Positions 5,303 to 8,401 of a stretch of 8,401 nt of DNA are shown here, piece by piece. The notes below the pieces were generated by a model, which ran no database searches, was not told the DNA's origin, and saw nothing but the letters and a program-made list of their open reading frames with translations. The translations under genes were made by a program, and so were the position numbers. Origin of the DNA: COE1 sp045579665 (GTDB lineage: Bacteria > Bacillota > Clostridia > Lachnospirales > Lachnospiraceae); the NCBI GenBank assembly GCA_045579665.1, contig JAZNMO010000096.1, positions 1-8,401 on the forward strand. Reading direction: 5' to 3'. The first letter of the stretch is position 1; every line of letters starts with the position of its first letter.

Positions 5303-5719
5303 TTACTCCTGTTTTCTTTCTAAATACAGTTCCACTTCACTGATTAATTCTTTTGCTGTTTCTATCTGTTTCAAAGTTTCTTCCTTAGACACTATATAAA
5401 ATTCATCATAATCACTGTTGTGTCTTACTTCTTCCGCAATTGCAATTCGATGCCCAAGTGCTCTAGAAAAAATTTCCTCTCTAACATACATCTTATTGAA
5501 ATAACCTATCGTATCTTTGTGTTTTTTAAACGCTACACCTTCCAACGCCAGTACCGCTGTCACCGCATGATATATCGCATAATATGCTCTATTGTTGGCT
5601 GCCCTTAAATGTTGCATTTTTTCATTATCGATTGCAGTTTGTAAATCTTCTTTTGCTACCTGTAAACGATACTTTGCTAATTCATGCTGTGAACCTTCTT
5701 CTCTTGTCTCATGTTTCAT
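5303..5719 (-). CDS. HEPN domain protein, putative toxin of an MNT-HEPN pair
   Basis: The 138-residue all-helical protein resembles the HEPN/UPF0332 (COG1895-like) group: LAKYRLQVAKEDLQTA (14-29), NRAYYAIYHAVTAVLALEG (43-61), KKHKDTIGYF (65-74) and EEVRHNSDYDEFY (97-109). HEPN proteins are often RNases with an RX4-6H motif. Here R44-X6-H51 fits the spacing but lies in an early helix rather than in the usual C-terminal position, where RHNSDY (99-104) is found. Nuclease activity is therefore uncertain. Its ATG at 5719 overlaps the end of the nucleotidyltransferase gene by 11 nt, so the two are translationally coupled. In characterised MNT-HEPN systems the nucleotidyltransferase AMPylates and silences the HEPN toxin. 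Confidence 0.82.
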   Translation of the reverse strand: MKHETREEGSQHELAKYRLQVAKEDLQTAIDNEKMQHLRAANNRAYYAIYHAVTAVLALEGVAFKKHKDTIGYFNKMYVREEIFSRALGHRIAIAEEVRHNSDYDEFYIVSKEETLKQIETAKELISEVELYLERKQE

Positions 5720-6047
5720 AAATCTTTACTCCGTCTTTATTTACGTTTTGATAAAAAGGATATACTGCCTGCCAATAATTAAAATGCTTTTCCGATTTTA
5801 CTACAGGCATAATCTCCAGATCGTACCGCATATTAAAATCATAAGTAAATTCCGAAACCTTTTCTCTTGTTTCCATAATTTTCTCTTCTGACAAATCAAC
5901 CAGAATCATAATATCCTGGTCTGAATCAGCATTAAAATCAGCTCTTGCATATGAGCCATATAAAATAACTGACTTTAAAGCTTTTCCGTATATTGTTTTT
6001 ATCCCTAGTGCGTATTCTAATAGCAATTCATAGATTTGCTTTGACAT
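5709..6047 (-). CDS. Minimal nucleotidyltransferase (MNT) domain protein, putative MntA-type antitoxin
   Basis: The 112-residue protein is a single-domain polymerase-beta-like nucleotidyltransferase. GSYARADFNADSDQD (31-45) contains the exact GSX10DXD signature (G31-S32, D43, D45), and D76 or E78 in YDLEIMPV can supply the third metal ligand. Length and motif fit MntA-type antitoxins that transfer AMP to a partner HEPN toxin. The ATG at 6047 is preceded by GGGATGTGGTGAT, a weak ribosome site. It is the first gene of a two-gene operon and overlaps the HEPN gene by 11 nt. A TTGTAA-17-TATAAT promoter lies upstream at 6101-6129. The call of fold and partner is firm; the toxin-antitoxin role is inferred from family knowledge. 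Confidence 0.88.
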   Translation of the reverse strand: MSKQIYELLLEYALGIKTIYGKALKSVILYGSYARADFNADSDQDIMILVDLSEEKIMETREKVSEFTYDFNMRYDLEIMPVVKSEKHFNYWQAVYPFYQNVNKDGVKIYET

Positions 6048-6100
6048 ATCACCACATCCCTATATTTCTTTTACAAAATGTTTCATTCCTTTATATGTTA

Positions 6101-6129
6101 ATTATATGCTGATACATATTTTTTTACAA
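6101..6129 (-). promoter_or_regulatory. Predicted promoter of the MNT-HEPN operon
   Basis: On the minus strand TTGTAA (plus 6124-6129) and a perfect TATAAT (plus 6101-6106) are 17 nt apart. Transcription would start near 6094, giving a leader of about 47 nt to the MNT ATG. Confidence 0.65.
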
Positions 6130-6182
6130 GAATTCAATTTATTCTACGTCATTTTACTTTGCACTTAATAATGCATTCATTC

Positions 6183-6683
6183 TCATAATAAACCGTTTTT
6201 AAAATAATCATTTTCACAATCAAAATTCTCAATCTCTTTTTGACGCTGTTCATCTGTCAATGAGTTATACCACTGTAAAAATACATCTCTTTCTTTTCTC
6301 ATTAACGCACGTATTTCTATAGCCTCTTCCTTTGCTGAACATCGCTTACAGAATGTAAAAATTTTAAAGCCACAATATGCAAACCATTCATTACCTTTAC
6401 CCGAAACGCCTTTATACCCTGATGTATTATTTTTATACAATTTTTCTTCCTCATGAGAAATAATTCTTATATTTGTATCCATAACATTATAAGAGTCTAT
6501 TCTTTCTTTATTCAGACAGCCACAACTTCTAGTTAATCCATTTTTTAATGATGCCCCTTCTACTATTGCCTTTTCTCCACAATCGCATTGGCATTCCCAC
6601 ATAACACTTCCACTTCTATTTCTTTTACTTACTTCTCTTATTACAACCAATCTTCCAAATCTTTGTCCAATAAGGCTCTTCAC
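6183..6683 (-). CDS. Zinc-ribbon plus AP2-domain DNA-binding protein of phage/mobile type
   Basis: The 166-residue protein opens with IGQRFGRLVVI (5-15), then a zinc-ribbon-like WECQCDCG (29-36; C31, C33, C35) paired with SCGCL (53-57; C54, C56), and then an AP2-like domain: NNTSGYKGVSGKGNEWFAYC (85-104), with KEEAIEIRALMRKE at 118-131. This arrangement is common in phage and mobile-element proteins, sometimes fused to HNH homing nucleases. No HNH motif is seen here, so only DNA binding can be inferred. The start is a GTG at 6683 without a convincing ribosome site, and an in-frame TGA lies four codons upstream. Since GQRFGRL is the usual family N-terminus the coding part is nearly complete, but the original start may have been lost. 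Confidence 0.75.
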   Translation of the reverse strand: MKSLIGQRFGRLVVIREVSKRNRSGSVMWECQCDCGEKAIVEGASLKNGLTRSCGCLNKERIDSYNVMDTNIRIISHEEEKLYKNNTSGYKGVSGKGNEWFAYCGFKIFTFCKRCSAKEEAIEIRALMRKERDVFLQWYNSLTDEQRQKEIENFDCENDYFKNGLL

Positions 6684-6726
6684 AATCCAATGTCATTTAG
6701 TTAACATTTTGAGTCATTAATTTAAG

Positions 6727-6760
6727 CCCAGATTGCGAAACACTGATAATGCAATCTGGG
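6727..6760 (-). terminator. Hairpin after the DeoR-family gene, probable terminator
   Basis: CCCAGATTGC (6727-6736) and GCAATCTGGG (6751-6760) are exact reverse complements with a 14-nt loop, 36 nt past the DeoR-family stop codon. The following minus-strand sequence (CTTAAATTAATG) has a poor U tract, so termination strength is uncertain. Confidence 0.5.
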
Positions 6761-6796
6761 TCTCATATTAGTTAAGGATTCTGGGTTTGTAAACGC

Positions 6797-7576
6797 CTAT
6801 TCAGGCTTGTCGACTACAACAACCTCGATTTCCTGTTCATCAAACAGTTTCAAATCTTCTTCAGACGCATCCCAGTCTGTAATCAAAGTATCAAGCCTAT
6901 TCGCTGGACATATACTTACAATTGAATCAAAGCCTATTTTTTCCTTTGGATATAATCCTACAGTCATCTTAGAACTGTCAAACAAAGCATTCCAAAAACT
7001 AATTGCCTGTGTCTTCTGGATAGATAATCCGAACGATGCCGATATGCAGGCAGATGTAATAAAGCATTTGTCAAAACGCAGTCTTTTTATTGTTTCTACC
7101 GCAATGGTATCGTAGCAATTACCTCTATCATCCATTTCTCCGCCAAGCATAATAACAGAAATATTATCCTTTTTACACAATTCTTCGGCTATTACAATTG
7201 AATTTGTTACAACTCTGATTTTCAAGTTGTCAGGGAGATTTTGAACCATAAACAATCCAACCGTTGCTGACGGAATATAAATTACATCATTATTCCGAAT
7301 CATTGATACTGCTTTCTTTGCAATCTCCAGATAGTTTTCACGTACACTGTTCATGTCTTTAATTGTCATTTTTGCAGGTCGACCGATAGCAATCTGCCGA
7401 AGTGGTAACGCTCCCCCGTGCGTTCTTTTTAGTAACCCTTTTTCTTCTAAGATTCTTAGGTCACGCTTCGCAGAATCGTAACTAACTCCAAAGTTTTCCT
7501 GAATGTCTGTATTTGATATGCTTCCCTTTTCGGATAACCAATCTAATATTGCCTGATGTCTTTCTTCAATATACAT
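6797..7576 (-). CDS. DeoR/GlpR-family transcriptional regulator
   Basis: The protein has 259 residues from the chosen start. Residues 1-55 form the DeoR winged helix-turn-helix (MYIEERHQAILDWLSEKGSI onward, with YDSAKRDLRILEEKGLLKRTHGGA). The remainder is the DeoRC sugar-phosphate sensor domain, with VTNSIVIAEEL, VIMLGGEMD and the late DSSKMTVGL. I chose the ATG at 7576 because AGAGAGG (plus 7585-7591) sits 8 nt upstream; a GTG at 7585 in the same frame would overlap that ribosome site. The family typically represses sugar or nucleoside catabolic genes and responds to a phosphorylated sugar. No metabolic gene is adjacent, so the target is unknown. A cluster of CGTT repeats around its own promoter suggests autoregulation. 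Confidence 0.93.
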   Translation of the reverse strand: MYIEERHQAILDWLSEKGSISNTDIQENFGVSYDSAKRDLRILEEKGLLKRTHGGALPLRQIAIGRPAKMTIKDMNSVRENYLEIAKKAVSMIRNNDVIYIPSATVGLFMVQNLPDNLKIRVVTNSIVIAEELCKKDNISVIMLGGEMDDRGNCYDTIAVETIKRLRFDKCFITSACISASFGLSIQKTQAISFWNALFDSSKMTVGLYPKEKIGFDSIVSICPANRLDTLITDWDASEEDLKLFDEQEIEVVVVDKPE

Positions 7577-7635
7577 GTAATGCACCTCTCTTTACTATTA
7601 AGTTTAAATTAGGACTGTCGACATCTCCTATCTAT

Positions 7636-7664
7636 AACTTATCACGTTCATTCCCGTTTGTCAA
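7636..7664 (-). promoter_or_regulatory. Predicted promoter of the DeoR-family gene
   Basis: On the minus strand TTGACA (plus 7659-7664) and TAAGTT (plus 7636-7641) are 17 nt apart. The -35 is consensus, the -10 weak. The -35 box lies within the CGTTTG/CAAACG inverted repeat. An 8-bp palindrome TGTCGACA (7616-7623) sits a few bases after the expected start. Confidence 0.5.
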
Positions 7665-7697
7665 CGCAAACGTTAATATAAATTAACATTCGTTAAT
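7645..7697. repeat. Cluster of CGTT half-sites, candidate DeoR-family operators
   Basis: CGTT occurs at 7645, 7655, 7671 and 7691, so successive starts differ by 10, 16 and 20 bp, and AACG occurs at 7663-7666 and 7669-7672. Within this lie the inverted repeats CGTTTG-N6-CAAACG (7655-7672) and GTTAAT-N4-ATTAAC (7672-7687), and the exact direct repeat CGTTAAT (7671 and 7691, two helical turns apart). Multiple half-sites are known for DeoR-family repressors. Confidence 0.5.
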
Positions 7698-7795
7698 TCA
7701 AATGATATATAAGTTTCTTACATAAAAATAAATGTATATACATAACACCATATCTAAAGAGTATGCTTATCCATGTAAAACATAGAAAAATGTTC

Positions 7796-7826
7796 AATTA
7801 GAACCGATTTTACTATAATTCTAATT
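7796..7826 (-). terminator. Weak hairpin, possible dinD terminator
   Basis: AATTAGAA and TTCTAATT form an 8-bp AT-rich stem with a 15-nt loop; on the minus strand it is followed by GAACATTTTT. It is the only terminator-like structure between dinD and the DeoR-family gene and is thermodynamically weak. Confidence 0.25.
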
Positions 7827-7891
7827 TTTCTTATATAAGTTCGTTTGATTTCTAATTTTTCAAACCGTTAATAATCGTGAATTTCGAAAGT

Positions 7892-8401
7892 CTAATCATA
7901 CTCCGGGAGTTTACCAGATTGAGTTGCTATCTTCTTCTCCTGAGATTTTACCCGACGTTCTAATTTCTTTATATCTTCTGATGCCGGTAAATCCTCCGGT
8001 CTGATTCCGCGTTGTCCTAACATTTCACGAACGGTAGAGTTATTTTGTATATGTTCTACTGTAATGGAAGCCTCTCCCTGCAAATCTTTTTCTTCCACAT
8101 TGTAGTTCGTCATTTCTGTAGCCAGATTTTTTGCTGCAATTGTAAGCGTCGGAAGAAAATCAGCTAACGGACGATTATCTTTTACCCCTAGCTTTTTCTT
8201 CATATCTTGTGTAGATTTACCGCCAAACAAAGCCGTATCTCCCGTTGAACGGATACGACCAAATCCTGCATCGTCCACACCACGTTCATAAATATTTTGT
8301 GATAATCGTTTTTCAGATTCTCTCAATCTGCCTCTGGCTTCGGTACGTTCAATATATGCAATCCGCTCCTCTATCAATTCCTGCTTCCTTGTTTGAATTG
8401 C
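7892..8401 (-). CDS. dinD: DNA-damage-inducible protein D (DinD-like), C-terminal part
   Basis: The reading frame is open to the right edge, so the start is outside the window; 169 residues are visible. They match the conserved C-terminal half of DinD: RGVDDAGFGRIRSTGDTALF, ADFLPTLTIAAKNLATEMTN, YNVEEKDLQGEASITVEHIQ and MLGQRGIRPEDLPASEDIKK, ending in a charged coiled segment (KKLERRVKSQEKK) before the stop. A TTG at 8377 could look like a start but the homology continues through it. DinD is LexA-controlled in E. coli, where it inhibits RecA filament activity. Whether this gene has an SOS box cannot be seen here. Members in Firmicutes often sit in accessory DNA. Confidence 0.9.
   Translation of the reverse strand, partial: AIQTRKQELIEERIAYIERTEARGRLRESEKRLSQNIYERGVDDAGFGRIRSTGDTALFGGKSTQDMKKKLGVKDNRPLADFLPTLTIAAKNLATEMTNYNVEEKDLQGEASITVEHIQNNSTVREMLGQRGIRPEDLPASEDIKKLERRVKSQEKKIATQSGKLPEYD

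Larger units (their letters stand above)
7577..7891. other. AT-rich intergenic region between the DeoR-family gene and dinD
   Basis: No gene is seen in these 315 nt. The left third holds the DeoR-gene promoter and CGTT repeat cluster. The right part is very AT-rich, with an exact 12-nt direct repeat TTCTAATTTTTC (7819-7830 and 7850-7861), an inverted repeat AATTAGAA/TTCTAATT (7796-7803/7819-7826) and GTTTGA/TCAAAC (7843-7848/7860-7865). Confidence 0.6.

Noticed and set aside
7574..7585. GTG at 7585 as start of the DeoR-family gene
   Set aside because: It overlaps the AGAGAGG ribosome site; the ATG at 7576 has correct spacing and gives the usual MYIEERHQAIL start.
8375..8377. TTG at 8377 as the dinD start
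   Set aside because: The frame stays open to the window edge and the conserved DinD sequence is much longer, so the gene is truncated by the window.

Overview
The window looks like chromosomal DNA of a low-to-moderate GC Firmicute. The best guess is a gut Lachnospiraceae-type clostridium, based on AT-rich intergenic DNA, consensus sigma-A-like promoters, GGAGG/GAGG ribosome sites, a tRNA without encoded CCA, and a DUF3810 protein beside hflX. The family-level assignment is inference; no marker gene fixes it.

Left part (1-1430): the 5' end of a tagaturonate reductase gene (uxaB, minus strand, cut by the window edge) diverges from a LacI-family regulator gene. A TGTAAG-N2-CTTACA palindrome covers the predicted uxaB transcription start, so the regulator probably represses hexuronate catabolism. 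A 13-bp hairpin at 1398-1430 ends the regulator gene and also separates it from the convergent DUF3810 gene.

Middle part (1451-4491): on the minus strand lie a membrane DUF3810 protein with an HELSH metallopeptidase-like motif and, upstream of it, the ribosome-associated GTPase HflX. The most interesting signal is the 230-nt leader of hflX. It holds a near-consensus promoter (TTGACA-17-TATATT, 4252-4280), an 18-codon upstream ORF (4165-4221) whose stop codon lies on the 5' arm of a strong intrinsic terminator (4097-4167), and then the hflX ribosome site. This is the layout of a translation-dependent transcription attenuator. A tRNA-Pro with anticodon AGG (4366-4440) follows on the plus strand with its own promoter and terminator.

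Right part (4492-8401): beyond the tRNA the DNA looks like accessory cargo, nearly all on the minus strand. It contains a stretch with only broken ORFs, an orphan VbhA-like antitoxin with a degenerate inhibitory motif, an overlapping MNT nucleotidyltransferase/HEPN pair (toxin-antitoxin type) with its own promoter, a zinc-ribbon/AP2 DNA-binding protein typical of phages and mobile elements, a DeoR-family regulator with a promoter embedded in CGTT repeats, and the C-terminal part of a DinD-like DNA-damage-inducible protein cut by the right edge. No integrase, insertion sequence, CRISPR array or rRNA was seen.
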